The translations under genes and the position numbers were made by a program. Positions 40,486 through 49,358 of a DNA stretch of 64,000 nt are shown one piece after another. Each line of letters begins with the position of its first letter. Position 1 is the first letter of the stretch. The notes beneath the pieces were generated by a model that was not told the origin of the DNA, searched no databases, and saw only the letters and a program-made list of their open reading frames with translations. Origin of the DNA: Streptomyces sp. LUP30 (GTDB lineage Bacteria > Actinomycetota > Actinomycetes > Streptomycetales > Streptomycetaceae). The DNA lies in the NCBI RefSeq assembly GCF_001746365.1, contig NZ_MJAJ01000024.1:1-64000 (forward strand), in the 5' to 3' direction.

Positions 40486-41319
40486 ATGGCCGCCCAGCAC
40501 CTGGCCGCACCGCCCACGGCCGACGTCTGCGCCTGGCGCCCCCGCGTGCCGGGCGTGGTGGAGGTCTTCCACGCCCACTTCACCGAGTACGCCTACCCGA
40601 TGCACGTCCACGAGGCATGGACGCTGCTCATCGTCGACGACGGCGCGGTGCGCTACGACCTCGACCGGCACGAGCACGGGACGCCGCACGACACGGTCTC
40701 CCTGCTGCCGCCGCACGTCCCGCACAACGGCTCGCCCGCGACGCCGGAGGGGTTCCGCAAGCGGGTCCTCTACCTCGACTCCGGCGTGCTCGGCGAGGAC
40801 CTCGTCGGCGCGGCCGTCGACGCGCCCGACGTGCGCGATCCCGTGCTGCGGCGGCGGGTGGGCCAGTTGCACTCCGCGCTCGCCCGGCCCGGCGACGAGT
40901 TGGAGGCCGACAGCCGGCTGACCCTGATCGGTGAGCGGCTGCGGGCCCGCCTCGGGCCACGCCTGCGGCCCGCCGCTCCCCCGCGCCCCGAACCCGGCCT
41001 CGCGCGGCGCCTGCGCGAACTCCTCGACGAACGGGTCGTGGCAGGTCTCACGTTGGACGAGGCGGCCGGGTTGGTGCAGGCCCATCCGGCCCACCTGGTA
41101 CGGGCGTTCAGCTCGGCGTACGGCATCGCGCCGCACCAGTACCTGACCGCCCGCCGGGTCGATCTCGCCCGTCGGCTCCTGCTCGACGGGCTGCCGTCGG
41201 GCGAGGTCGCGGCGGCTTCCGGGTTCTACGACCAGGCCCATCTGACCCGGCACTTCCGCAAGTTGGTGGGGGTCACACCCGGACGGTACGGACGGCGGGG
41301 CGGTCCGTCCGGCAAGTGA
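40486..41319 (+). CDS. AraC-family transcriptional regulator
   Basis: A 277-aa regulator. N-terminal cupin-type sensing domain (about 15-140): FHAHFTEYAYPMHVHEAWTL and VSLLPPHVPHNGSPATPEGF, with a His-rich barrel. C-terminal AraC double HTH (about 170-270): GLTLDEAAGLVQAHPAHLVR and GEVAAASGFYDQAHLTRHFR followed by KLVGVTPGRY, the family signature. The ligand is unknown. TACGTT (40474-40479) 6 nt before the ATG indicates a leaderless mRNA. It probably controls the divergent DUF2000 gene. Confidence 0.88.
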   Translation: MAAQHLAAPPTADVCAWRPRVPGVVEVFHAHFTEYAYPMHVHEAWTLLIVDDGAVRYDLDRHEHGTPHDTVSLLPPHVPHNGSPATPEGFRKRVLYLDSGVLGEDLVGAAVDAPDVRDPVLRRRVGQLHSALARPGDELEADSRLTLIGERLRARLGPRLRPAAPPRPEPGLARRLRELLDERVVAGLTLDEAAGLVQAHPAHLVRAFSSAYGIAPHQYLTARRVDLARRLLLDGLPSGEVAAASGFYDQAHLTRHFRKLVGVTPGRYGRRGGPSGK

Positions 41320-41329
41320 ACGGCGGCGG

Positions 41330-41896
41330 TCAGCCGGTCGGGTCCGTGGGATCCGCCGGGTCCGCGGAATCCGTCGGATCCGCCGGGCCGGAGGGGGCCG
41401 ACGGCCGTTGCGTCAGGTGGGCGAAGGCGTCCAGGTTGCGCGTCGGCTCGCCCCGGGAGACGCGCCACTCGTACTCCCGCCGGATGGCGCTCGCGAAGCC
41501 CAGCTCCAGCAGGGTGTTGAAGGCGCCGTCGGCGGCCTCCAGGACCTGGCCCATGAGGCGGTCGACCTCGTCGGCGGTGACCGCGGAGAGAGGGAGGCGG
41601 GCGGTGACGTAGACGTCGCCGAGCTGGTCGACGGCGTATCCGACGCCGTACAGCTTGAGGTTGCGCTCCAGGAGCCAGCGGTGGACGCCGGACTCGTTCT
41701 CGTCGGGGTGGCGGATGACGAAGGCGTTGAGGGAGAGGGAGTGCCGGCCGACGATGAGGGAGACGGTCGTCCTGAGTTTGCGGGTGCCGGGCAGCTGGGC
41801 CACGTAGGCGCCGGGCTCGGTGCTCTCCCACTCCAGCTCCGCGTCCCGCAGGAAGGCCTCGATGGCCTGTGCGGCGGTCTTCTCCACGTCACCCAT
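41330..41896 (-). CDS. YbjN domain protein
   Basis: A 188-aa protein with the YbjN/type III secretion chaperone-like fold: VSLIVGRHSLSLNAFVIRHP, VHRWLLERNLKLYGVGYAVD and GDVYVTARLPLSAVTADEVD. The C-terminal 30 residues are repeats of Asp-Pro-Thr/Ala (ADPTDSADPADPTDPTG). Its role is unknown; in actinobacteria it regularly follows mshA. The ATG at 41896 lies within the last codons of mshA (8-nt overlap), so it is translationally coupled and would be induced with mycothiol synthesis. Confidence 0.82.
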   Translation of the reverse strand: MGDVEKTAAQAIEAFLRDAELEWESTEPGAYVAQLPGTRKLRTTVSLIVGRHSLSLNAFVIRHPDENESGVHRWLLERNLKLYGVGYAVDQLGDVYVTARLPLSAVTADEVDRLMGQVLEAADGAFNTLLELGFASAIRREYEWRVSRGEPTRNLDAFAHLTQRPSAPSGPADPTDSADPADPTDPTG

Positions 41897-43226
41897 GCTC
41901 GGAGCGTACGCGACGGCGGTGGGACTGGGTCGCGGCCGCGTAGACGTCGGCCGTGGCGGCGGCCGCGGTGTCCCAGCCGAAGGACTGGGCGTGCGCGGCG
42001 GCGGCCGCGCCCATGCGGGCGGGCAGTTCGGGGCCGTCGGCGAAACGCGCGAGCACGCGCGCGTAGCCGGCCGGGTCGTGGCCCTGCACCAGGAAGCCCG
42101 TCTCGCCGTCCCGGACGGCCACCGGGAGTCCGCCGACCGAGGCGGCGAGCACCGGGGTGCCGGCCGCCTGCGCCTCTATGGCGACCAGGCCGAAGGACTC
42201 GCTGTAGGAGGGGACGACCAGCAGCGACGCCGCCCGGAACCAGTCGGCGAGCTGGTCCTGGTCGACGGGCGGACGGAACCGTACGACGTCCGCGATGCCG
42301 AGCCGCGCGGCGAGCTTCTGCAGCCCCTCCGGCTTGGTGAGGCCGCTGCCGCTGGGGCCGCCGACGATCGGGACGACGATGCGGGAGCGGAGCTCGGGTC
42401 GCTCGTCGAGCAGGACGGCCACCGCGCGCAGAAGGATGTCGGGCGCCTTCAGGGGCTGGATGCGGCCCGCGAAAAGGGGGATCAGGGCGTCCTGGGGCAG
42501 GTCGAGGCGGGCGCGGGCGGCGGCGCGGCCGTCCGCGGGGCGGAAGCGGTCGAGGTTGACGCCGGGGTGCACGACGGCGACCTTGCCGGGTTCGGCGTGG
42601 TAGTGCCGTACGAGTTCGTCGGCCTCCTCCGCCGTGTTCGCGATGAGGCGGTCGGCGGCGACGACGATCTGGGTCTCGCCGATGACACGGGCGGCGGGCT
42701 CGGGGGTGTCGCCGTCGGCCAGGTTGGCGTTCTTGACCTTGGCCATGGTGTGCATGGCGTGCACCAGGGGGGCGCCCCAGCGCTGGGCGGCCAGCCAGCC
42801 GACGTGGCCGGAGAGCCAGTAGTGCGAGTGCACGAGGTCGTAGTACCCGGGGCGGTGACCGGCCCAGGCCTGCATCACGCCGTGCGTGAAGGCGCACAGC
42901 TGGGCCGGGAGGTCCTCCTTGGCGAGACCCTCGTAGGGGCCGGCGTCGATGTGCCGGACGAGGACCCCGGGGGCCAGCTCGACCGTCGGCGGGAGACCGC
43001 CGGTCGTCGCGCGCGTGAAGATCTCGACCTCGATGTTGATGGCGGCGAGGCGCTGCGCGAGTTCGACGATGTAGACGTTCATGCCCCCGGCGTCACCGGT
43101 GCCGGGCTGGTGGAGCGGAGAGGTGTGCACGGAGAGCATCGCGACGCGGCGGGGGCGGCGGTGGAGCCTGAGCCGCGAGGGAGCCGCCGTGGAGCGACGC
43201 CCGAGCCTGTTGGCGTACTGGCTCAC
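41889..43226 (-). CDS. mshA: D-inositol-3-phosphate glycosyltransferase MshA
   Basis: A GT4 glycosyltransferase of 445 aa, first enzyme of mycothiol synthesis: UDP-GlcNAc plus inositol-3-phosphate gives the pseudodisaccharide phosphate. The N-terminal HTSPLHQPGTGDAGGMNVYI contains the GGMNVY loop specific for MshA. VHSHYWLSGHVGWLAA, HTMAKVKNANLADGD and the donor motif SYSESFGLVAIEAQAAGTPV follow. GTG 43226 is chosen because AAGGAGG lies 8 nt upstream. A SigR promoter (43291-43317) explains thiol-stress control. The first 30 residues are basic. Confidence 0.95.
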   Translation of the reverse strand: MSQYANRLGRRSTAAPSRLRLHRRPRRVAMLSVHTSPLHQPGTGDAGGMNVYIVELAQRLAAINIEVEIFTRATTGGLPPTVELAPGVLVRHIDAGPYEGLAKEDLPAQLCAFTHGVMQAWAGHRPGYYDLVHSHYWLSGHVGWLAAQRWGAPLVHAMHTMAKVKNANLADGDTPEPAARVIGETQIVVAADRLIANTAEEADELVRHYHAEPGKVAVVHPGVNLDRFRPADGRAAARARLDLPQDALIPLFAGRIQPLKAPDILLRAVAVLLDERPELRSRIVVPIVGGPSGSGLTKPEGLQKLAARLGIADVVRFRPPVDQDQLADWFRAASLLVVPSYSESFGLVAIEAQAAGTPVLAASVGGLPVAVRDGETGFLVQGHDPAGYARVLARFADGPELPARMGAAAAAHAQSFGWDTAAAATADVYAAATQSHRRRVRSEHG

Positions 43227-43290
43227 GGGCCGTTCCTCCTTGCTGCGGGCATGCCGGAAGGAGGGTGTGGCGCGCCCTCCAGGGGGGTGC

Positions 43291-43317
43291 AACGCCGGTC
43301 GGAGGGATTCCCATTCC
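43291..43317 (-). promoter_or_regulatory. SigR promoter of mshA
   Basis: On the minus strand GGAAT (43313-43317) is followed after 19 nt by GTT (43291-43293), the SigR/RsrA thiol-stress promoter pattern (GGAAT-N18-19-GTT), 65 nt upstream of the mshA start. mshA is a known SigR target in S. coelicolor. Confidence 0.75.
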
Positions 43318-43450
43318 GGGCGGGTTAAGGAAGGGGGCGGTTTTTGCCGAGTCATTACCCTGTGTCGCTCAACCGTTCGAGGGCGGTGTGCGTGGGGCCC
43401 GGCCAAGGGGCCGGCCGGGCCGGCGCCGGCGCCGCACTACCCTCTCGGGT

Positions 43451-44269
43451 ATGACATCCCACGCCTCCGTCCGCCCCGTGGGCACGGTCACGCGCGGGAC
43501 GACGAATCCCAACCGGCTGCGCCGCATGGACCGCTGGATCGCCGCGACGCACGGCGCCGAGCTGCGTCGCGCCGTCGACCCCGTCGCCGTCGACCTCGGT
43601 TACGGGGCCGCGCCCTGGACGGCCGTCGAGCTGTTGCACCGGCTGCGTGCGGTCGCGCCACGCGCGCGGGTCGTCGGCGTCGAGATCGAGCCCGCCCGGG
43701 TCGCGGCCGCCGCGCCGTACGAACGCGAGGGGCTGGTCTTCCGGCACGGCGGGTTCGAGGTCCCGGTCGCCCGGCGGCCGCACCTCGTGCGCGCCGCCAA
43801 CGTGCTGCGGCAGTACGACGAGGGCGAGGTCACCGGCGTCTGGGAGCGTCTGTGCGCGCGGCTCGCACCGGCCGATCCGGCCGTCGGGTCCCGTGGAGGT
43901 CTGCTGGTCGAGGGGACCTGCGACGAGATCGGGCGTCGGCACGTGTGGGTGGCGCTCGGGCCCGAAGGGCCGCGCACGGTCACCTTCGCGACCCGGCTCG
44001 GCTCCCTGGAACGCCCCTCGGACCTGGCCGAACGGCTGCCCAAAGCGCTCATCCACCGCAACGTCCCCGGCGAGCCGGTGCACGCGTTCCTGCGCGACTT
44101 CGACCGCGCCTGGGCGGCGGCCGCGCCCTACGCGTCGTACGGCGCCCGTCAGCGGTGGATCCGCGCGGTACGCGCCCTGACGGCCGACTGGCCGGTGACG
44201 GACGGGCCGGTGCGATGGCGTCAGGGCGAAGTGACGGTGCGGTGGGGCGCGTTGGCGCCCAGGGACTGA
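43451..44269 (+). CDS. SAM-dependent methyltransferase (class I)
   Basis: A 272-aa methyltransferase-like protein. The Rossmann start AVDLGYGAAPWTAVELLHRL (about 44-63) is SAM motif I, and RVVGVEIEPARVAAA supplies the acidic ribose contact. LVRAANVLRQYDEGEV is motif IV-like. The C-terminal half (HVWVALGPEGPRTVTFATRL) is less typical. The substrate is unknown. TACCCT (43438-43443) 7 nt before the ATG supports the start. It diverges from mshA across 225 nt. Confidence 0.78.
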   Translation: MTSHASVRPVGTVTRGTTNPNRLRRMDRWIAATHGAELRRAVDPVAVDLGYGAAPWTAVELLHRLRAVAPRARVVGVEIEPARVAAAAPYEREGLVFRHGGFEVPVARRPHLVRAANVLRQYDEGEVTGVWERLCARLAPADPAVGSRGGLLVEGTCDEIGRRHVWVALGPEGPRTVTFATRLGSLERPSDLAERLPKALIHRNVPGEPVHAFLRDFDRAWAAAAPYASYGARQRWIRAVRALTADWPVTDGPVRWRQGEVTVRWGALAPRD

Positions 44270-44400
44270 GCGGGACCCCTCCCCGGCCGCCGGGAACGAT
44301 CTCCGTGCGTCGTTCGTCACACAGGCGGGGAGATCGTCATATCGGGGTGGTGAGAAGGGGAAGGACCGGTTCGGCCGCTCTTCGGGTCTGCCGTTCCGCC

Positions 44401-44460
44401 GCCGTCGTCACTGTTGCCGTCGTCGTCGCCGTCGTCACTGTCGCGCCGTCGTCACTCTGT
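44401..44460. repeat. GCCGTCGTCACTG repeats
   Basis: Three imperfect copies of GCCGTCGTCACTG, padded by GTC triplets, lie in the leader region of the NlpC/P60 gene. This 269-nt gap otherwise shows no gene and no c-di-AMP riboswitch features that I can recognise. Confidence 0.6.
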
Positions 44461-44538
44461 CGTTTTCGGCTGTGACATGGCACGATCCCCCGAGCGCCGT
44501 AAGTTACTGACGGTTAATCAGGGGTTGGGGGACGGGGT

Positions 44539-45651
44539 ATGGGAACGGGCAAGCGCGGCCTGCTCGCGACGGCTGTGGCCGTGGTCTGCGCGATCACCGT
44601 GCTGGGGGCGCCCGGCACCGCGTTCGCGAGCCCGATCCCCGCACCGACCACCACGTCGACGCCGACGCCGACCGCAGGCGCCCAGGCCCCCGCGCTGCCC
44701 TCGACCGCGACCGCGGACAAGAACCTCGAGGCCGTCCGCGCCCGGCTCGAGACGCTGTACCACGACGCCGCGGTCGCCACCGACGCCTACAACGCGGCGG
44801 AGGAAGCGGCCCAGAAGCAGTCGGCGGAGATCGTCGAGCTGGCCAAGAAGATCGTCGCGGGCCAGCAGAAGCTGGCTGAGCTGAAGGACCGCGCGGGCGC
44901 CGCGGCCCGGGCCCAGTACCGCACCGGCGGCCTGCCGGACGAGGCGCAGCTGATGCTGAGCAACGACCCGTCGGAGTTCCTCGACGGCGCGGGCCGGGTG
45001 CGCCAGGGCCAACGCGCGACCAAGGGCCTGATCACTCAACTCACCCGCACGCAGCAGGACTTGGAGCAGTACTCCAAGGACGCCTCGGCACAGTGGGCGA
45101 AGCTGGAGGCGGGCCGCAAGATCAAGGCTGCGGCCCAGAAGAAGATCGAGAAGCAGATCTCGGAGGCCGAGAAGCTCGAATCCCGGCTGGAGAAGAAGGA
45201 GAAGGCGCGCCTCGAAGAGCTGGAGCGGCAGTCCGCGCAGAAGGCGCAGACCGCCTGGCTGGACACCGGCATCCTCCACGAGATCGACAGCGCGGCGTCC
45301 GTGCAGGGCAAGAAGGCCGTGCAGTTCGCCACCGCGCAGGTCGGCAAGCCGTATGTGTGGGGCGCCGAGGGCCCGGACAGCTTCGACTGCTCCGGACTGA
45401 CCTCCGAGGCGTGGAAGAGCGCCGGCAGGGCGATGCCGCGCACCTCGCAGGAGCAGTGGCAGCAGTTGCCGCACGTGCCGGTGGAGGACATGCGCCCCGG
45501 CGACCTGATCATCTACTTCAGCGACGCCAGCCATGTGGCGATGTACGTGGGCGACGGTTCGATCATCCACGCCCCGCGCCCGGGCCGTACGGTCACGCTC
45601 GCCGGGGCCGGTTCGATGCCGATACTCGGGGTCGTACGACCGGACGCGTGA
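44539..45651 (+). CDS. Secreted NlpC/P60 peptidoglycan endopeptidase
   Basis: A 370-aa RipA-like cell-wall hydrolase. Signal peptide of about 31 residues (KRGLLATAVAVVCAITVLGA, then cleavage near AFA). A long helical, Lys/Glu/Ala-rich coiled coil (about 55-240) follows, likely autoinhibitory or for complex formation. The C-terminal NlpC/P60 domain (about 255-370) has the catalytic Cys in DSFDCSGLTSEAW, His in SDASHVAMYVGDG and the third polar residue His in SIIHAPRPG. It cuts stem peptides between D-Glu and DAP. The ATG at 44539 is preceded by a G-rich binding site. Confidence 0.92.
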   Translation: MGTGKRGLLATAVAVVCAITVLGAPGTAFASPIPAPTTTSTPTPTAGAQAPALPSTATADKNLEAVRARLETLYHDAAVATDAYNAAEEAAQKQSAEIVELAKKIVAGQQKLAELKDRAGAAARAQYRTGGLPDEAQLMLSNDPSEFLDGAGRVRQGQRATKGLITQLTRTQQDLEQYSKDASAQWAKLEAGRKIKAAAQKKIEKQISEAEKLESRLEKKEKARLEELERQSAQKAQTAWLDTGILHEIDSAASVQGKKAVQFATAQVGKPYVWGAEGPDSFDCSGLTSEAWKSAGRAMPRTSQEQWQQLPHVPVEDMRPGDLIIYFSDASHVAMYVGDGSIIHAPRPGRTVTLAGAGSMPILGVVRPDA

Positions 45652-45733
45652 CCGGAGACGCCGGCCGGGGCGGGTGACCTGGCGGGCGCGGCCGGCGAGT
45701 CGGTGACTCAGGCACGTGACCCACGACACCCTC

Positions 45734-45759
45734 GTCCGCGCCCCAAACCCGGGGCGGAC
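45734..45759. terminator. Hairpin in the 304-nt gap after the NlpC/P60 gene
   Basis: GTCCG(CG)CCCC and GGGG-CGGAC pair around AAACCC with a small bulge, about 80 nt after the stop. The same gap (45652-45955) also has the palindrome AAGCAC-C-GTGCTT (45840-45852), possibly an operator of the next gene, and no coding sequence. Confidence 0.45.
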
Positions 45760-45955
45760 GTGACGTTCGTCATTCCCGCCCGGTTCCCGGCGTGCCCAAC
45801 TGCGGTACGGAACGCGGCATATGACAGTGGCCAGAGATCAAGCACCGTGCTTCACACCATTCCGTTGCGACGCCTTCTGCCGCTATGGTCCCGGTCGGTG
45901 GGTCGAGGTCCCTCGCCCCCGCCAGCCCTCGGGGGGAGGGAAGGAACCCAAGACG

Positions 45956-47434
45956 ATGCCCGTACCCGTACCGCGGCAAAGAGCGATCCCGGCCGTGGAG
46001 AGTGGTCAGGCGCATGCCGCGCCCGCAGTCGGCGGTCCCTCCACGGAAGAAGCCGTCCGCAACGAAGACGCCGGTCGCAACGAGGCGACGCCCGCCGAGA
46101 GCGACACCCCGCTCAACGCCACGCCCGCCGACGGCGTCCACCATGGCGTGAGCACGACCGGAGTGAGCCAGACCGGAGTCAGCGCCACCGGAGTCGGGGC
46201 CGCCGGCGCGAGCGGTGGCGACGCGGCCGCCGCCGGCGCGGCCTCGGCCCACACCACCCTCACCCTGCTCCTGATCGAGGACGACCCCACGGCCGCCCCG
46301 ATCGTCCGCGACCTGCGCGACTCCGACGACAGGCCCATCCGGGTGCGCACCGCCCGCAACCTCACCGAGGCCGAGCGGCTGCTCACCGACGACGTCCACT
46401 GCATCCTGCTGGACCTCGCCCTGCCCGCCCCGGGCCGCGCCTCCGCGGCCGCCGGAGACGACGACGAGCTCGCGGTGCTGCGGCATGTGCTGCGGCTCGC
46501 GCCCCGTCACGCCGTGCTCGCGCTCACCGCGTCCGGCGACGCCCAGCGCGGCGCCGAGGCGGTGCGCGTGGGCGCCCAGGACTACCTCTTCAAGGACGAG
46601 CTGGACGGCCGGCTGCTGAGCCGCGCGATCCGCTACGCGGTGGAACGAAGACGTTCCGACACGGCCGAGCGGCGGCTCGCCGAGGGCAAGCTGCGCGCGC
46701 AGGAGAACGCCCGGCTGGAGCGCGGCCTGCTGCCCACGCCCCTCCTCGAAGGCTCACCGCTGCGCTTCGCCGCCCGCTACCGCCCCGGCCGCTCGCGCGC
46801 GCTGCTCGGCGGCGACTTCTACGACACCGTCCGCACGCCGGACGGCACCGTGCACGCCATGATCGGCGACGTCTGCGGGCACGGCCCGGACGAGGCGGCG
46901 CTCGGCGTGGAGCTGCGCATCGCCTGGCGCGCGCTGACCCTGGCGGGTCTGTGCGGGGACCAGTTGCTGAACACTCTCCAGCAGGTGCTGGAGCACGAAC
47001 GCGACGACGACGAGATCTTCGCGACCCTGTGCACGGTGGACATCGCGCCCGACGGCCGCCGGGCGGGCCTGTGCCTGGCCGGTCATCCCGCGCCGCTGAT
47101 CGCCCGCCCGGACCGGCCCGCGCGTCTGCTGCCCCACGACAACAACGGCCCCGCCCTCGGCCTGCTGCCGGGCGCACGCTGGCCGCGGACACAGGTCGAG
47201 CTGGGGGCCGAGTGGAGCCTGATGATGTACACCGACGGCCTGATCGAGGGGCGGATCGGCGAGGGCCGGGAGCGGCTGGGTCAGGACGGCATGGTGGAGA
47301 TGATCCGCCGGCAGCTCTCCGAGGGACTGAGCGGGGAGGCGTTGCTGCGGGCCGCGGTGAACGAGGTGCGTGAGCTCAACGGGGGCGAGCTGACGGACGA
47401 CGTGGCGGTCGTCCTGCTGGACCGGGTTCCCTGA
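45956..47434 (+). CDS. Receiver-PP2C (RsbU-like) phosphatase
   Basis: A 492-aa signalling protein. Residues 1-100 are a disordered linker with repeats TTGVSQTGVSATGVGAAG. A receiver domain (about 105-235) has the acidic pair in LLLIEDDPTAAP, phospho-Asp in CILLDLALP, LALTASGD and the Lys in YLFKDEL, so it looks competent. The PP2C domain (about 265-490) has GGDFYDTVRTPDGTVHAMIG, DVCGHGPDEA, MYTDGLIEGR and LTDDVAVVLLD with the metal Asp residues. It probably dephosphorylates an anti-sigma antagonist (RsbV/SpoIIAA type) on a phosphorelay signal. GGGAGGGAAGGA precedes the ATG at 45956. The cognate partners are not in the window. Confidence 0.88.
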   Translation: MPVPVPRQRAIPAVESGQAHAAPAVGGPSTEEAVRNEDAGRNEATPAESDTPLNATPADGVHHGVSTTGVSQTGVSATGVGAAGASGGDAAAAGAASAHTTLTLLLIEDDPTAAPIVRDLRDSDDRPIRVRTARNLTEAERLLTDDVHCILLDLALPAPGRASAAAGDDDELAVLRHVLRLAPRHAVLALTASGDAQRGAEAVRVGAQDYLFKDELDGRLLSRAIRYAVERRRSDTAERRLAEGKLRAQENARLERGLLPTPLLEGSPLRFAARYRPGRSRALLGGDFYDTVRTPDGTVHAMIGDVCGHGPDEAALGVELRIAWRALTLAGLCGDQLLNTLQQVLEHERDDDEIFATLCTVDIAPDGRRAGLCLAGHPAPLIARPDRPARLLPHDNNGPALGLLPGARWPRTQVELGAEWSLMMYTDGLIEGRIGEGRERLGQDGMVEMIRRQLSEGLSGEALLRAAVNEVRELNGGELTDDVAVVLLDRVP

Positions 47435-47521
47435 CCGGGATCCGGCCCGCCGGGTTCGACAGGGAGGAAAGGTCCGTCCGGTCCGCCCCGCCCGGTTCCT
47501 CCGTCCGTCCGTCCCTCCGGT

Positions 47522-47857
47522 CTAGCGTCCGCCGTTGTACGGGCCGTACGGGCCGTCGCTGCTGCTTCCGCCGCGTCGGCGGCCCCAGCCGCCGCCCGAG
47601 ACCTGCCTGAGGGCGGGACGGACGTCCACGAAGAAGACGATCGTGGCGACGAGGCCCGCGAGCTGCAGGAAGAGCATCGGCACCAGCAGGTTCACCGCGA
47701 CCGCGATGCCCAGGATGATCAGCCAGAAGCCCTTGTTCTGCTTGTCGGCGGCCCGGTAGGCGTCGTCACGGAACACGGCCGCCATCACCAGAGCCACCAC
47801 GGCGAGGACCAGCATGGCGAGGTACAGCAGCCACATCAGTCCCGCGAAGCCTGACAT
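47522..47857 (-). CDS. DUF2516 membrane protein
   Basis: A 111-aa membrane protein with three predicted segments (MWLLYLAMLVLAVVALVMAA, FWLIILGIAVAVNLLVPMLF and LAGLVATIVFFVDV) and a Gly/Arg/Ser tail that contains DGPYGPYNGGR. It belongs to the DUF2516 family, widespread in actinobacteria and of unknown function. ATG 47857 is preferred over a GTG at 47875. The HbhA-like gene lies upstream on the same strand with a terminator between. Confidence 0.8.
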   Translation of the reverse strand: MSGFAGLMWLLYLAMLVLAVVALVMAAVFRDDAYRAADKQNKGFWLIILGIAVAVNLLVPMLFLQLAGLVATIVFFVDVRPALRQVSGGGWGRRRGGSSSDGPYGPYNGGR

Positions 47858-47954
47858 CAGCACAACGCCCACCACCCGATCCGACGCGTCTCGACTCGAC
47901 CTGCTCGTCCTGTGCGGTCACGGTACCCGCAACCGCCCTTCCCCTACCCGTACA

Positions 47955-47987
47955 ACGGGCCGGGCACCGCATCAGTGCCCGGCCCGT
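47955..47987 (-). terminator. Terminator of the HbhA-like gene
   Basis: ACGGGCCGGGCAC (47955-47967) and GTGCCCGGCCCGT (47975-47987) form a perfect 13-bp stem with a 7-nt loop, 50 nt beyond the stop. Confidence 0.8.
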
Positions 47988-48036
47988 GACCGTATGTCGA
48001 TATCGCTGTCAGCCGTGTCCCTCCCGGCCGCAGGTC

Positions 48037-48717
48037 TCACTTGGCGGGCGGCGTCGTCTTCTTCGCGACGGGCTTGCGCACCGGAGCCTTCTTGACGGCG
48101 GGCTTCTTCGCCTCCGGGGCGGGCACGGTGACGGCGGCCGGAGCGGGCTTCGGCGCGGCGGTCTCCTTGACCTGGACCGGAGCGGTCTTCGGCTCGGCGC
48201 TCGGCTGGGTGTTCGGCTCGACCGCGATCGCCAGCTCCTCGATCTCCTCGGCCGCCTCACCGCGCCAGGTCCGCACGGCCTGCTCGCCGTGCTCGGCGAC
48301 CTTCTCGTAGGTCTCGCGGGCCTTGACGGCGTACTCGGCGGCGACGCCGACACCGCGCAGCGCGAAGTCCTGGGCGGACTCGCCGAGCTTCTTCAGGTCG
48401 GCGTCGAGGGTGCTGCCGAGCTTCTTGATGTCGCCGTCGAGGGTGCTGATGAAGTCGGTGACCTTGGACTGGAGGGATTCCTGCGCCTCCTTGGCGCGGG
48501 CGGTCGCCTCCTTGGCGCGGGCGCCGGCCTTCTCCTGCACGGTCTTGGGGTCGGTGTTGCGGACCGCCTCGAGGCGGGCCGGGGCCTCGGTGCGCAGCTG
48601 CTCGACCAGGCCGGGCACCTTCTTCGCCTGCTGGAGGGCCAGGTCGGCGGTGCCCGCGGCGAAGTAGAGCGGAGTCGGGTCGCTGAGGGTCTTGCGCAGG
48701 TCGTCGGTGATGGCCAT
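48037..48717 (-). CDS. HbhA-like Ala/Lys-rich coiled-coil protein
   Basis: A 226-aa protein like mycobacterial heparin-binding haemagglutinin. Residues 1-150 form a long alpha-helix/coiled coil without Cys or Trp until late (ATARAKEAQESLQSKVTDFI, STLDGDIKKLGSTLDADLKK). The last 60 residues are a Lys/Pro/Ala tail (KKPAVKKAPVRKPVAKKTT), suited to polyanion or DNA binding. There is no signal peptide. In Streptomyces the role is unknown; cytoskeletal or envelope association has been proposed for the family. ATG 48717. The inverted repeat at 48799-48813 lies upstream. Confidence 0.75.
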   Translation of the reverse strand: MAITDDLRKTLSDPTPLYFAAGTADLALQQAKKVPGLVEQLRTEAPARLEAVRNTDPKTVQEKAGARAKEATARAKEAQESLQSKVTDFISTLDGDIKKLGSTLDADLKKLGESAQDFALRGVGVAAEYAVKARETYEKVAEHGEQAVRTWRGEAAEEIEELAIAVEPNTQPSAEPKTAPVQVKETAAPKPAPAAVTVPAPEAKKPAVKKAPVRKPVAKKTTPPAK

Positions 48718-48798
48718 GGTGAAGGTCCTCCCGGATTGACGTTCGTCGTACAGGTCGTGTGCGTCGTATGCGTCGTGCGAGCCGAGTACGTCGGACAC

Positions 48799-48813
48799 CT
48801 CGATCACATCGAG
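48799..48813. promoter_or_regulatory. Inverted repeat upstream of the HbhA-like gene
   Basis: CTCGAT-CAC-ATCGAG, a perfect 6+6 repeat, about 85 nt upstream of the start and just downstream of the HTH-regulator stop. Possible operator or weak hairpin. Confidence 0.35.
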
Positions 48814-48881
48814 TGCGTCCACTGCGCCCTCGGCCGAGGGTCGTGCGGTTCCGCAGCGGTGCGGCCGGTCCCCTGGTCCGG

Positions 48882-49328
48882 TCAACCGGCCGTCTGCTGC
48901 GGATCGGCGTCGCTCTCCCGCGCGCGGGCGTCCACGCCGTCCACGCCGTCCACGCCGCCGTGGCCGCGACCGTCGCTCCCGATCCCGTTCTCCTTGCGGA
49001 AGGACTCGTAGATCTGGAGCAGCGCCAGCTTCTGCGCCTCGGTGAGCGTGGGGTCGGCGAGGATGACCGCTCGGGTCTCCACCTCGTCCCGGTCCCGCTC
49101 CGCGTCGAGGATGCCGGCCCGGACGTACAGCGTCTCGGCGGAGATCCGCAGCGCCTTGGCGACCTGCTGCAGCACCTCCGCGCTCGGCTTGCGCAGCCCA
49201 CGCTCGATCTGGCTCAGATACGGATTGGACACTCCGGCGGCGTCGGCGAGCTGCCGCAGCGACAGTTGCGCGTTGCGCCGCTGCTCGCGCAGATACTCGC
49301 CGAGATTGCCGACGTTGAGCGATGCCAT
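48882..49328 (-). CDS. XRE-family HTH regulator
   Basis: A 148-aa DNA-binding protein. The N-terminal XRE HTH is GEYLREQRRNAQLSLRQLAD with AAGVSNPYLSQIERGLRKPS as recognition part (about residues 8-50). A second helical region (AVILADPTLTEAQKLALLQI) is followed by a tail with the DNA-level repeat GVDGVDGVD. No sensor domain is evident. ATG 49328 has GGTGGAGG close upstream. A 20-nt palindrome (49359-49378) sits 30 nt upstream, so the protein is likely autoregulated. The HbhA-like gene lies 164 nt downstream and may be a target. Confidence 0.85.
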   Translation of the reverse strand: MASLNVGNLGEYLREQRRNAQLSLRQLADAAGVSNPYLSQIERGLRKPSAEVLQQVAKALRISAETLYVRAGILDAERDRDEVETRAVILADPTLTEAQKLALLQIYESFRKENGIGSDGRGHGGVDGVDGVDARARESDADPQQTAG

Positions 49329-49358
49329 GCCTCCACCTTGCACCACCCGCGCTAACTA

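Noticed and set aside
44270..44538. Possible c-di-AMP (ydaO) riboswitch before the NlpC/P60 gene
   Set aside because: Such riboswitches occur before cell-wall hydrolase genes in Streptomyces, but I could not find their conserved core here; the region is mostly GTC repeats.
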